Source: Xiphydria camelus (Eukaryota > Arthropoda > Insecta > Hymenoptera > Xiphydriidae). Taken from it: DNA of 64,000 nucleotides. Below, piece by piece: positions 35,401 through 48,179 of this stretch (the first letter of the stretch is position 1; each line of letters starts with the position of its first letter). Location: positions 7,323,501 to 7,387,500 of the forward strand of contig OY783199.1 of the NCBI GenBank assembly GCA_963678675.1, written 5' to 3'. The position numbers and the translations under genes are program-made. The notes under the pieces are model-generated. The model had not been told where the DNA came from. It did no database searches and saw only the letters and a program-made list of their open reading frames with translations.

Positions 35401-36381
35401 TGGTTGGTTTTTAGTCGGCATTTGTACATAGGGGTAAAATTTCGCGTAAATTTAAACGTTTTCAAATGAGCAGGGATGGTTCGAAAAAACTTAACTGTTT
35501 ATTTTTCTCGCGATAAACGAAGATTACTCTAAATTAATAGGTAAATTTAATTATTTAAAAATGTTGATATTGTAAGATTACATCCGTTACTATAAATTAA
35601 TGATCTATTAATTACCAATAAATAGGATTCACAACTGCTATTTATTCCACATTAGAGGAAACAGGATAAATTTGAGCAAAAACGGAGAAATTAGAAATGT
35701 CCAGTGATTTTAAAAAATAACAATTTTTAAGATATACAATGAAACACCAATATTTATTAAGCGAATGAAGGATATTTATGTAACTTAAAAATTTATATTC
35801 CATGTCAAGTAATTTGAATCTAAGTATCGTGATCTGATTTACGGAAATGGAAATCTAGTTTCTGGTAAGAAGCAGTAACTCAACTAGGCTTTTATATTTC
35901 AAACGAAATATTGATGCAGGTAGATAAAGAAGGGATTACACTACCGTTTTATAAAAAAGAGAAAAGAAATTTACCATTTTGACCCTTTCAACGTAATCCG
36001 AAACGATGAAAAGATAAACCTAACTGAGAAGCTGAATAATAGATGGTTTTAGAGGAGAAATATTGAATTATAGAGGAAAAAGGGGAAAACCGCGAGTTTT
36101 AGAGTGAAAAAGAGAAAATGTAAAAAATAGGGGAATAAAGGAGACACTGCGAATTTTGCAATACATGAATTTAAAAAAATGGCTCGATAGTCTGCACAGA
36201 CTTTTTCGATTTCTCAAGAACTCGAGGCGGTAGAATGAACAGGTTTCAAAAAAAACTTCTCGAAATGGAATTACATTTCCAAGGGTATTAAATAAAAAAA
36301 ATTCCATCAAATAATTACATCTCCCGCCTACGCAAGACCGAAGGAAACTTAAATACGTGTTATCGATCGTTTCCTTTCCAG

Positions 36382-36512
36382 ACGCTCCGGTCGTTGAAGC
36401 TCATCTCGCTACCGGCTACGACGTGGAGACCCTCCGAGAAGGGGACGACGTCAAATTCGTCTGTGACGTTCAGAGCAACCCGCCGCCGACCAGCATCGTT
36501 TGGTTCCACGAC
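36382..36512 (+). CDS. Side-like exon: first half of Ig domain 4
   Basis: Two bases complete a Tyr codon with the previous exon, giving the YAP motif that opens Ig4. There follow 43 codons ending exactly on a codon boundary (phase 0). VETLREGDDVKFVCDVQSN carries the first cysteine and PPPTSIVWFHD the core tryptophan. Acceptor ttcctttccag, donor gtaagt at 36513. The downstream intron is 22.9 kb. The frame stays open to a stop at 36789-36791, so intron retention would give a short alternative end, but nothing in that extension resembles an Ig fold. Confidence 0.9.
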
Positions 36513-37282
36513 GTAAGTAGGACGAGGTTCCTCGCTTCACCACTGCGATCTTCTAGTATCCCCTTCCCCCCGCTTTCTCCCTCCCACATCTATTTCAGAA
36601 AAATAGTTGAACGTCCAATAAAGTATACAAGTCGAATCCATGCGACGAACGGTGTACAGGTCGAAGTAAAAAAGGTAGAAAAAGATTGGCGTTTCGTCGG
36701 TAAAAATAGGGGTAGTAAATATGCAACGCGATCCCCTTCCTATCTCGGCGGTGCAACCAGTGCAGCGATGGGATTGGCGGTGATGCTGTAGGTTCGTAAA
36801 GAACGAGGAGAGCCTCGCGGTATCGCACGGAATGTATGGCGGTAGGACGGCACGCGGAGGCGCAGAACATGCGTGTTTATTCGCAAAGGGAATAATGGCA
36901 TTTACGGCCCTGCGCATGATCCAAATGAAAATGCACGTCTGACGTTTCTTTCGTGTAGGTGTACATATACGGGCTACTCTCAGGCAAGCAGTGACTCCAG
37001 TCCCGATAGAAAAGCGTTTATGTTGCTCGCCTTGCGAGATCGGATTTGCTAATGTAACGGTTCTCCCTCTACAGTAGTTGCTGCACCGGTGCAAGGAAGA
37101 AACGGAAGGGATATTATGAGGCGGAATACCGCGTTATCGCTTTCTCTTTTTCACGCTGCACTGATAGCTCCTCACTACTCAATGGTATGAGAATCTCGAT
37201 AGTATGTTCAGAGGAGGAGGAGGAGGTGGCCCCTCCTTAACGTTATTAGCTGCGACAGCTAGGGGCCAACTCTAAAGGACTG

Positions 37283-37755
37283 ATATCGCGTTACTAATGC
37301 CAAAAGGTCGTACGTGCCAAAAAGTGTTTTTAACAAGCCTAAAGAGTATATAAGAAATGTTCTTCTTTATTGACTCAAATTTGTCTAAATACAAATAAAT
37401 AAAGTGCAAAAAAATAATTGGAAATTTAAAAGCAAAAGAGTGCATAGGATATAGTCGATACGCCCTTTTGGCATTAAGTTTCTTCAACATCACGAAAACT
37501 AATGCAAGGACGTATCGATCTTAGGCTCATATTCGTGTGTATATCGATACGCCCTTATGGTATTATTTTTCGTAATTTTTAAGAAACTTAATGCTAAAAG
37601 GATGTAACGACCATATTCTACATGCTCTTTTGTCTTGTTTAATAAATTTTTATTTTACCATTTTTGGACTTTTTTTTACGTATTATTATTAGTTGCGAGA
37701 ACAAATTTTTATTATAAGTTCTTTCGGCTTTTACAATGTCAAACGGGCGTAAAGT
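37283..37755. repeat. Dispersed repeat, family G copy 2
   Basis: Direct-orientation relative of 33503-33985; shares gttactaatgccaaaa, ttggaaatttaaaagcaaaa, cgtatcgatcttaggct and gatacgcccttatgg. The two copies sit 3.8 kb apart on either side of the Ig4 first-half exon. Confidence 0.7.
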
Positions 37756-37928
37756 GGTGTATTCGATCTTTTGATATTAGTGAAGCGATATTATCACCTT
37801 ATCCGTCATTAAATAATATCGTCGAATTAGGAAAAAGTGGGGCAAAACCAAATACTTTAGATGACTCCTCGTTACCTCTATACCATCCGATTTCAAATTT
37901 ATTCGGCAGGAGAGAAACTTTTATCGCA

Positions 37929-38051
37929 ATTATCTCGTTATCTATGAACTTTATCTTACATTGATATAAGACTTTATTGCAGATAAAAAGGTAATTTTCC
38001 AGAAAGTCTTATGCTAGCATAGACTAAAAACTCATAAATAGCGAGATAATA
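37929..38051. mobile_element. Small inverted-repeat element, copy 2
   Basis: Ends attatctcgttatctatgaa and tcataaatagcgagataat are inverted repeats. Same family as 14503-14627. Confidence 0.65.
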
Positions 38052-38176
38052 GCGATATAAGTTTACACCCTCTGGCGGATAAGTGAAATCATATGATACA
38101 TGCATGTATCATATGGAAGCAGGGGCCAACTCGAGAGTAACTGGTTTTATCCCACTTATATTTATATGAATTTTTA

Positions 38177-38267
38177 ATATCGATACCTTACTTTGAAAAC
38201 CTCGTAAGTTCAATTTTTCAAAAATTGAACTTATGAGGTTTTTAAAGTAAGGTACCTATCGAGATAT
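38177..38267. repeat. Hairpin, pair 1 member 1
   Basis: A nearly perfect stem of about 40 bases: left ctttgaaaacctcgtaag and gttcaatttttc, right gaacttatgaggtttttaaa, with an almost loop-free turn. Outer flanks atatcgat and tcgagatat extend the stem. Confidence 0.85.
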
Positions 38268-38326
38268 TCGTCTTTGTTTTCCCGGAAGGGTGGAGAGAGA
38301 TCGACATTTCTTATAACAATACGCGG

Positions 38327-38412
38327 ATATCGATGTCTTACTTTAAAAACCTCGTAGGTTCAATTTTTGAAAAACTGAGCTTACGAGGTTTTCAAAGTAA
38401 GGTATCGATATA
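38327..38412. repeat. Hairpin, pair 1 member 2
   Basis: Diverged copy of the hairpin 150 bases upstream: left ctttaaaaacctcgtaggtt, right gagcttacgaggttttcaaa, again flanked by atatcgat and tatcgatat. Both arms carry changes, some apparently on both sides of the stem. Confidence 0.85.
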
Positions 38413-39968
38413 TTTTCTGGGTAGAAATATTGAACTTAAAACGCGATCGCTGTGATCGATTCATTGGGAATAGCATTTCCTCCCATATAAACTGGTACAA
38501 TAAAAAAGGCAATAATGCTTTGTCAGTGGCTTACGTCTGCAAGAATGTGAAACTATTCTGCGAAGTGCAGTGTAACGTATACGGTATACGTCGCACAAAG
38601 CTTATGTCGTAATGCATGCAAGGAGAATAATAGCATTTGTTCCTTTGTGCAACATCAAGGTGAAAATGCACGTCGGATGCATCTCCTATGTAGAGTATAT
38701 CGTTACTGTGACGGTGAAGCGAATTATTTGAGTTTCACGAGTTGCGATGGAAATGCTGCCGCGTCACTTCAATCTATCGGTTTTTTGAGATAAACGCACC
38801 AGTGGTCGGACGGTTAAAAGATCAGTATCTAGACCTCCATAAAAATATATGTAGCAGATTTGATTCAGTGTTTTTACTAGATGGAATTTGTTATGAACGT
38901 TCCGAATTTATTGAAGATTCTTTCACGGTAATTGATTCTTTTTGCCACATTCAATAATTTATGCTATAAATATGTAAATATGTCTGGATATCGGGACGTG
39001 TCCTGACTATTGGTGCTTTCACCTTAAGTATATGTAGCTTTCTTACTTTAAAAAGGGAAGGAGGATTTGATCAAGAGTGAAAGGCTTCCTCTCTTTATTT
39101 CTCTTCAAAAAATGCTAATATTTAACTTTCAGTTTTATATGGCAAAGCTGAAGTTAAGAACTTTGATTCAATGTTAAATAATTCAGAATTTCTTCGATGC
39201 TCGAAAGAGAAAAATAATTAAAATTTGGTGACGGTGAATACGAGTAGCAGTGAATGAGAATGATAAATATCAATTCGTTCTGGCTATTCTTTTTTCGATT
39301 TTGGTTATCATGATTGAGTTATATCTTTTTTCTTGTCAAAGAAAGTTTTAAAAGAAATAAGTTTTATTTCGTTTTTCTATCGCGCGTTTCGAAAAATATT
39401 TCTCACCTTGTAACCTAATTTTTATCCAGTCCGATGCTACACGTACTGTCTGAATTAATTTAACGGTAAACTGGAGCCGAGGGAGAGGGGGAAAGAGAGG
39501 GGGAAGAGAAAGAGAGAGACATTACTCTCCCGACGCTGAAATTGAATAATCAGAGTTGTTTTTCCTGACAAATTCCAATGAATTTTCATTTAGTTGTTCC
39601 CCCATGTCGCCTCTACCGTACTCGTCGGAGCAATCCATTTCTCAGAGAGCGCGGAAACCTTGCACACGGATATCTTATTTGTTCGCGTTAACGGTACGAC
39701 GTGCAGCTGCATACAGTTCTGTATATAGATATATCGTCGAGTCGTACGTACACTAAGACGATTCGGATTCTCTCCGTAATTTTCTAAGAGTTTAACGCAG
39801 GACGACGGCTGGAAGGTGAATCTTCCGCGGGAACAAATCCGACGGGGATTCATAATACAAAAATGAACATCTCGACGATGTCTCGTAATTGAAATAATCA
39901 TGTGAAACGGAGTCAAAGTTGTAGAAATATTAATATCTTCAGTTTACAACCAGACAAAACATTTTTGT

Positions 39969-40463
39969 GTCATACAGTTCTAATTTACATGAAATTAACT
40001 TTACCATTAAATCTGTATTAAGTATATAAATTACCAAATAAATTTGATTATTAATTAGTTTATTAATTTGATTAGTATATCCATCTCCCACATCTTAATC
40101 AATATTGCAATTCTTTCTGGCGTAGAGTCTACAAGTTTTTTTCCTAATATTTTTTCAGATTTTCATGATGAAATCACATTTGAAAAGAAAATGTTTCAAT
40201 TCTATTAATTAATATAAGGGTGTATAAATGTCCATGAAAGCTTTTATCAAAATTAATCAACAAATCCTATTAAATACTTATACCCTTATAAAAATTAATA
40301 GAATGAAAATATTTGTTTTCACGTGATTTCATTATGGAAAATTGAAATTACAAGAAATTGTTGACTCTACGCCAGAAAAAATTGAAATTTTAATTTAGGT
40401 TAAAGGTGATCATACTAATAACAAATGGTAAAGTTAAGTTTATGTAAATTAGAACTGTATGAA
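39969..40463. mobile_element. Large foldback with nested inverted repeat
   Basis: Outer arms pair gtcatacagttctaatttac (39969) with gtaaattagaactgtatgaaac-type sequence ending near 40463, and continue through aactttaccatt. An inner inverted repeat begins ttctggcgtagagtc (about 40117) and ends gactctacgccagaa (about 40376). It is either one element or one nested in another. Confidence 0.65.
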
Positions 40464-40929
40464 ACAAGAATATTTGAATCCATTAATTTGCACAAGGGTG
40501 TAGGTCTCTCTTATCTCTCTATTTGTGATCGATTGTGTTTCAATTCAAGCCATCGAATTTCTCTCAAAGTCGATTCTATTAAAAAGATCAATGATCCTCG
40601 TACATTCGTTAATAAACATCTTCGCAAAATCCATCCCACATCAAGAGACTCAGTAAAGTCTCGCGCAAATGACAAAAAAAGCGTAGCTGTAACCCGCCGG
40701 TGAGAGTCACCGGAGCCATCATTACTCTGCGTACAAGTATTATAGTTCGTACGTATAAAACGAGTTAAATGACTTGAAAAATGGCATCGCTATACTCCTC
40801 ATTGCCACGCACAACTTCATCCCCAAACATTATCCCATCTAATTTCAAAGACGCAAAAGTAGCACCGCAACTGTTTCAACTAACCCCTTATTGCATGATT
40901 TTTCTATTTCTTGTACAAAAAATATATGA

Positions 40930-40985
40930 CATAAAACAATTTTTCTAAATAACTATATGACATAAAACAATTTTCTAAATAACAA
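40930..40985. repeat. Short tandem duplication
   Basis: The unit tatgacataaaacaattttt ctaaataac is repeated twice back to back with a one-base difference. Confidence 0.75.
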
Positions 40986-41803
40986 CTTATAAAAACAGTT
41001 TCTATATTTATTGAAGCAAAGAAAAACGTTGCATTTTTCACGTTTAAAGGTTATTTACAGAAGATAATGAGTGAAAAGGCGTTTTTGCCATATATGGTAC
41101 AGGATGCAGGAAGCGGCTAAATAAACCGCCCTCCGCAATCCCGCGTTAAACTTTCCCCATTGTCGAACAATTCCGGACCGACGTTTACGTCGGTTACACG
41201 GCTCCTTTTCCCTCTCACGCTGCACTCTCCACGCGGCGTCGCGCTGCAGTCATATCATTGTAACGTAAAACGGACGCGTCGCCAAACCCCACAGTGCATT
41301 CTATGTCGAGCCGCGGAGAGCGACAGAGGAACGTCGAGCAGAGGCAGATAAGTGGAATATCTCAAGAAAAGAAATCTCCGGAGACTCGTAAAAACACGTA
41401 CCCGGTAGTGGCTGCTCTCCGCCGGTGCGGGACAAGGTACTTTGTATTCGCAATGAGAGCAAATCCAGCGAGTCTCGTGTCCGCGGGACGCGGTAGTGGT
41501 GCCGGCTCGTTAAACGCGATGGCAACCGCGCCGATCGGAGCGCCGCGCGTCGCCGGCTGAACTACTTCGAGATCGAAGGTCCGTGGTCCCGCATCCCGGT
41601 GAGGTCCTCGAGCTTGTAAAGTACCGTGGAGAACTTTGCAATATTTTTCCCCGGGAATCTCTCGCGCGTTCCGCGTCCGCAAGTTTTTGCATTTCTTAAA
41701 AGAAGAGTTACTTTCCACTAATGCTTCCCGGCGCGGCATACATATTTATACCGACTCGCGGACGCTGCTCTAGCACGGATCTATATACATATGTACATAT
41801 CTA

Positions 41804-42281
41804 CAGGGTGTTCAAACTCAGACTCCGAGAGCTGTTGGAGTATACTTCGAATTTTTCCGCATATGTGAATCTATAGCGGCTTAGTTAGTCTTCTTTGCTG
41901 TCACTGCAGCAAACTATTAATTAATGGGAAAGCTAATCGAGCCACTATTGGTTTACCCACTGAGAAATATAATTAGGCAGAACGCGCGGCAAAACGCATC
42001 TAGTTAAACGCGTTTAGTTATTCTAATCAAAATACTGGTCAGTTAAACCAAATATTTAGCTATTATAATCAAGTGTTTGGTTATTTCAACCAAACGTTTA
42101 ATTATTCTAACCAAAAATTGGTCAGTTTAACCAAACAGATGGAGAATCCACATTTCACCAAACGGTTTGATCATCGCCTCCAGAATTTTGGTTCAATTGA
42201 CCAAGTTATTTTTCTCAGTGCGTATGCGGTAAATTCGAAATATGCTCCGCCTACTTTCGGAGCCTGGGAGTGAACACCCTG
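41804..42281. mobile_element. Element with CAGGGTGTTC ends, host of a nested foldback
   Basis: Left CAGGGTGTTCAAACTCAGAC and right end with complement CAGGGTGTTCACTCCCAGGC, flanked by TA on both sides. Inside lies the family D element 41958-42220. Without it the host is about 215 bases. Confidence 0.75.
41958..42220. mobile_element. Foldback element, family D copy 1
   Basis: Begins CACTGAGAAATATAATTAGG and ends tatttttctcagtg. The interior is a series of ggttaaaccaaa-like repeats in both orientations. An inverted relative lies at about 55190-55447. Confidence 0.75.
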
Positions 42282-44299
42282 TATATACGCGCGTAATGCT
42301 TGGCTGTATATGAGATTCCACGTGAATTCTCCCTCGTACTCGCTATCGTTCTTCGCTCAGTGTCTATACGATATATACGCGAGCAATATTCTCGTCTTCT
42401 ATTGTGTAACTCTTGGAAGTGGCGAAGGGGTTGCGGGGTGTGTATAAAAGAAATTGGAATTGACGAGAACATCTGCCTCCAGACTGAATGTCTGTGGCTT
42501 TGATGGAGGAAAGGTGGAATGGAACCCTAAAAAGAAACACTATGAAGTGGTGAGAACAAATGTGACCACGATAATCAACGGGATTTTGGAAGAACGATTC
42601 TTGTTTTATGATAGGAGGGCTATAAAGTGACGAGGGATCTCGGTCTTATCGAGGATCAGAAAAAATCGCCGAGTTGGGCGTTTTTATGATGGATTTTCCT
42701 TTGCCCGAAGGATTAGAAGGATTGCAGGATCGAGTCTGGGCGACACAGCCACTCGACTACTCGAAAAAATTGTCGGCAAAGCCAGACAACTATTCGATAA
42801 CTCAATGGAAGAGCTGCATGATTTTTTAAAATATTTTTTTCTGTGTCTACGTGTTATTCCGATACTAGATCAATACTTTAAAAAATTGGTGTGCCCCGTT
42901 TCGGCATAAAAAATTATAGAAAATTGAGATTATGAAATCAGCCAATCAGCAGACAGCCCAAGTGGTTCTCATTCTGCGGCACCGTGCAATTTAAAAAGCC
43001 GGAGAGTATTTCTCATTTCTATACTTCAGTAACTTGTTGGTACATTTTTTACGTGAGAAGAAGTTAGATACCGGCAAGAAAATCTGTATCTTCGCAAAAT
43101 AATGAGTGAAAATAAAGCAGATATCCGTAAAAAGTGGGCAGAAGCAGTGGGTAGAACGGGTAAAAATTGTATTTTTTCACGATGCATCTCAAATTTGTTG
43201 TTGCGAAGAACATTTCAACGTAAGCAGTAGTATTATCATGAATTTAAAAAGGAAATTAATTTAAAGGGCGGTATTAGGCTAGGTCATTTCACAAATTTTA
43301 TGTGTTTGCCAACCGTCTGCAACTGTCGTACGATTAGACCAGACTAGACTAAACAGTCTAACCTCTCAAACCAACATACATTATAACCAACACACTAAAA
43401 TGAAGTGGCCATGATACGAGTCATTCGACTTCAACGAATCATGTGCCCCGGCGAACCGTTTTCACGTTGACTCGAAAAATTCAGACTAACATTAAAAATG
43501 ATATAGTTATAAAGAATAAGGAATTAGGATTTATAAGGAATTTTCTTAAGTAGAAATATTATGTGTACTATGAACAACAACATGGCAGGGTTGAAATGAC
43601 TATTCCCGCTTCATGCAACTCCCCCATTGCGTAACGATAGTAAACTTTTTGGATAAATGTAGATGAAGACGTTGTCGAGAAATCCAACTTTATACGTTCA
43701 ACCGTCGATTGCAAATGTTTGACCGTCATTATAATTCATAATTATACCGAATTCATGAATGAGTTAAGGAAGTAAATGAATTTATAAAGTACAAGTTTCC
43801 AAACGTTAAATCCGTTTTGAGAAAAGCCTTGTCTCGCCTCCACGCGCTGGTCTCATTGGGGGCTACGCCTCGCCCCCTTTCGTACATATATACACTAACA
43901 CAACCACTGTCGCCACCCTCGATCGGTTTGTCTTTAGGGAGTGTTCACAAATTCCGTAATGTTTATTTCCCTACTTTTCGAACCCCCGCGCCCCACGCGT
44001 GTAACAGATTGCGTCGTACGAAATTTCTTTCTCTCTTCTGTTTCGTAATGTTTTTTTCAAATTTAGTCGCCTTGAAAAGTAATATATATAAATGGAATGA
44101 TTCCAAATATGTAGCTTGCTTAATCCTGAAAACTGGCCAAAACGAAAGTTCAAATAACGATGTTTCTTCCACTATTAAATTTCGTATACTGAAGCTTTAT
44201 GTATTTTTTTAGGAATTATTTAAAAATAGTAAACATTTATTTTGAAATAGAAATGTTGAATAAATAATTCAAATGCTCTTTCTCTAAAAGTACGATGTA

Positions 44300-44692
44300 G
44301 GGTAAACCACCCAGTTATTGGATACTTAAGCAATTTACAAGATTTGAGACCGTGTTAAAAAGATATTTTTCTACCTCGAGAGATATGAATGGTGGCTAAT
44401 TTTGATTGAAAATATATTGGCTTTACATTCTAGTAACTTACAATTTTAAGTTGGAAAGAATATAATTTTCAATAATAAAAAGCTGGGATAAAGTAAAAAA
44501 ACTTAGTTATTGGACAGTGTTCTTATTTCTTGGAAATACTCAATCCAAGTAATTGGACAGTCAAGAATCAATAAGCCAGGTGCGGTCTTTGATGATATTT
44601 ATTAAAGTAAAAACTAGGAATCTTGTTTTTATTTATTTAAATCAGACTGTGTCTAATAACTGCAAGGTGTCCAATAACTGGGTGGTTTACCC
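44300..44692. mobile_element. Inverted-repeat element with GGGTAAACCACCC ends
   Basis: Left GGGTAAACCACCCAGTTATT and right ccaataactgggtggtttac cc are exact inverted repeats over about 26 bases, flanked by TA on both sides. The motif ttattggac or its complement recurs inside. No coding capacity. Confidence 0.8.
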
Positions 44693-44939
44693 TACATACA
44701 ATATATATATCATATATCATATATAATATATACATACATATATATACAGTAAATTCCGCTTAATACGATATTCAAAGAGATGTGCGAAAAATCGTCTTAG
44801 ATGAGAAAACGTCTTATGCAGGACACGTCTTAACAGCCGAATAAAAACAGAAATACACCGATACAATCATGAACGTTTATACATCTGTGTGTTAAAGGAT
44901 AGATATACATATATATTTAAGATCAATACAATTAAATTA

Positions 44940-45161
44940 CACAAAGAAAGAAATTTGCTTGATCGGAGTAAATGTACTTTTGGATAGTGCTAAGAGCACA
45001 TTTATTCGATTCACATGAATATCTATTTGACTCAAATAATATTTAATTGCATCAACAATATTTATATTCGTCTAATCGATATTCATTCTAATCGAATAAA
45101 TGTACTCTTAAGACTATTCAAAAATACGTTTATTTCGATTAAGTAAATTTTTTTCTCAGTG
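44940..45161. mobile_element. Foldback element, family F copy 2
   Basis: Starts CACAAAGAAAGAAATTTGCT and ends attttttttctcagtg, with TA at 44938-44939 and 45162-45163. The arms pair almost throughout (taagagcacatttattcga against its complement). Confidence 0.75.
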
Positions 45162-47925
45162 TACGCATAAATAAATCGAAATCAATTCTTCAGTTCTTTA
45201 AAAAGAGAGAAAGTAGTAATCTTCTTTTGATTTAAGTTTTATGTCATCTGACTCAGTAATAGATTTTGGATTGAGTTTAACTTTTGAAAGACCATCGGAT
45301 GCGAAAATAGAGCAAACGTACTATGCAACAATATAAATAGGCGCAATATTGCTAAAAGTGTAGTTTACAGAGACACGGCATCGTCGATTGTTTAAAAAAA
45401 GCGTTATAAACGGGAATGAAGCGCGTATAATGTGGGGAATCGTATTAACCGAGATCATAAGAGAATTCTACTGTAATAAAAATATGAAAGGTAATATTAT
45501 CAGAAAATTGAATTCTCTATGAAATTGTTCTCTATTATTTTTGTTATACCTTTCATATTTCATGAGATATTAAAGATTGTATTCTAAGGTGCGCCACATT
45601 TGACGTCTCTGAGACTTCACGCGCCCACTCAGAAAAAACCAGCAATTTTTACAGTTTCATCCAGTAGCGCTGAGATTCGAGCTGATTTTCAAGAATTTGT
45701 ACAAAGGACACATTCCTATTTACAAGTTTATAACTGTACAAATACTAGTTTAATCAGATGTAATATCTGTTTCCGCAGGAATCTCTATCGGTCCCCCAGG
45801 AAAAACATCTAATTACTGTGTAATTCTGTAACGTTTCCTAAGTGGAAACATAATTTATGCTGTAGTCAAATTGTAATTCGTGTAGTTCCTTTTTCACCGT
45901 GCAGTTACATAGGAACGGCAAACGCCCCCAGTTGGGATTAATATGTTAAACTGGCGAAGATCAATTCACGCTATATTTTCATACGTCTCTAAGTTGACTA
46001 CAAGAAACGACTCTGTCTCGTTTTTCATCTCGTCCCTCCTTCTTCATTCAACTCTTCAGCTTAAACTCGGAAATTTTCTCGCGTTGAACAAACATTTTAC
46101 CTCGTACTGTGACGCAAAGTATCTCCAAGAGCATATAGCACTTATAAAACTTATTAGAACATTGTATATTGCCACTTTATGGGTAATAATGCAACAGACG
46201 GAAGCATTGCGCTCGAAACGTGGATAGGTATCACTGTTGCGACTATACTTCTCGACTGTCAATCACTTAGAGTGAGTTAGCTGCATCATGTCGCTGTGAA
46301 AGGTAGAAATATTGAGGTACGAAAGAAACTTTTTATACCTCGATGTGCATTTCTCCTATATTAGTAAAGTTTCTTTCTCTCTTTTCCCTACGAACCCGTC
46401 CATTTCTTCATGTAGATATACACGTTATATTCGTGTGTGTTATACGTCTACTTCTCATACAATAAGAGCATGATGCGCTCAACCGTCAAGCACTCTCCTA
46501 CCTTCCACTTTTTCGTCGGGGGGCGCTCGTATTTAAATAAGTATTCCCATCCTTAAAACGTTGGACCACATGTGCATCCTACATATCAATTTCGAGATGG
46601 TTGCCTCCGCTCCGAAAGAGCCGGGAGAAACTTGCCTCGTCTCTCGCTCTTCGTCATTCGCTTTGTATTTATTCTGTGCAGTCTGATTCCCCGTGATCGA
46701 ATAGTCTTGAAATCGAGCCGACATTTTTATATTACACGCGTCATGTAAATTAAGTTCGAGACGTGAGAACGAAAAATTCGTATCTTTTTGTAGTTGCGAA
46801 TTTTGGGTATAAATATTACTTTCATATCAATTTTTCTTATGGAAATTTTGTATGAGTATGTATTCGCGCGAGAAAAGTCACTATCCTTGCGCGAGATAAT
46901 TGTTCGGTCATCTTATTTAGACAGGGATGCCCTATTCTATTTATGTGGCTTCTCACCAGATGAGTCAAAAAATATATATAGACCACGCGTAATTGTGCTA
47001 GAACTAGGCGCACGAAACGCACTTCCGCACCGCGTGGCTCGCGAAGCCCAAAAGCAATATTTCTTTTCTTCTATTTGGAGTGAATCTTCTATCTAGCCGC
47101 TCATACAGGGTAGACCATTTATAGCATTACAAGCTAACATCCATTACGTAGAAGTTTTCCTTCGGATAAAGATGTTAAAGAGATTGCAAAGTTATCGGCG
47201 TTTTTTTTGATCGAAATTGACTTTTGTTTAATACGAAGTGTGTGCACAACAATCGAAATCATGTAGTTATAAAATACATACTCGTACATATTATGAGAGC
47301 TTCGTCTGTACGTCTGCCTATTTCTCTTCCGAAGGCCGAGTCGAAGTGCCAACTTATCGAACTCTATTGAATTCGCGCCGATCATACTCTGAACAAAATA
47401 ATTATAATATTAATGTTAATCCTCTGTAGTCACCAAAGGTCCATTTGATCCAGGCTTCAATTTTGAAGCTGACCGTACTTCTTTTTTTTTAAATCACAAC
47501 TAAAATCGCGTCAGATCTCGGAATAAATAACTTCTTTAAACTCGTACTACGAACCTTCTTCGGATTTCGGAAAAAATCGTTTTTGAAACGTGTATTGTAG
47601 AACTATATAGGTGTTGCTTCAAAGTACCATATCTTATGAAAATAATCCATTGACTTTGTTAAGAAAACTCTAAAAATGAAGTTATGATATTTTTAGTGAA
47701 GCAGCTCATTTTCAACGCACCTACATATTAACAATCGTTTTTCAATATGTCATTATTTCATTTTTCAACTAGACACGGTGATTTGATATTCTACAATGTT
47801 CGAAAAATATTCCATAATTTGTCAGTTTAAATTGGACGGATGTTGTTCACGTGGCTATTGTTTAAAAATCTGTTCGGTCCGTTTGTCCCATGTGTGACCA
47901 CCGCGGAACTGTTCGAACACGTGAC

Positions 47926-48148
47926 CACGGAGGGTTAACCAAAATTTGTTTGATGTGGGAACAACGAAATATTTTTATCGAGATAATGAAACTTTTTGTT
48001 ACGACAAATAAATATCGGTTGTGGCAACGCAATGTTTCTAAAACGTTTGGTTATGGCAACCTAACGTTTTTTTATCGCAATAAAAATATCTCGTTATTCC
48101 CATGTAAACCAAAGTTTGGTCAACACTACTAATCATTTTCTCTCAGTG
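47926..48148. mobile_element. Foldback element, family E copy 2
   Basis: Starts CACGGAGGGTTAACCAAAAT and ends cattttctctcagtg followed by TA. Arms share gtgggaacaacgaaatattt and its complement. Related to 23535-23742; an isolated similar right end lies at about 49955-50008. Confidence 0.75.
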
Positions 48149-48179
48149 TAAGAGCCTGAATTACGCTCTGATCAAATTC

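Larger units (their letters stand above)
27097..36381 (+). other. Intron (phase 1), 9.3 kb
   Basis: gtgagt to ttccag. It holds nested foldback and hAT-like elements (27266-28416), an element with a coding relic (29376-30033), a long-armed inverted repeat (30067-30468), a deleted mariner (32238-33127), two repeats (33503-33985, 34148-34377) and a CpG-rich patch (about 34600-35400). No host gene is recognised within it. Confidence 0.7.

Noticed and set aside
36537..37094. 185-codon open frame on the minus strand
   Set aside because: It has no recognisable domain, lies just downstream of a Side exon, and is rich in Arg, Cys and Thr as expected for chance translation of this composition.
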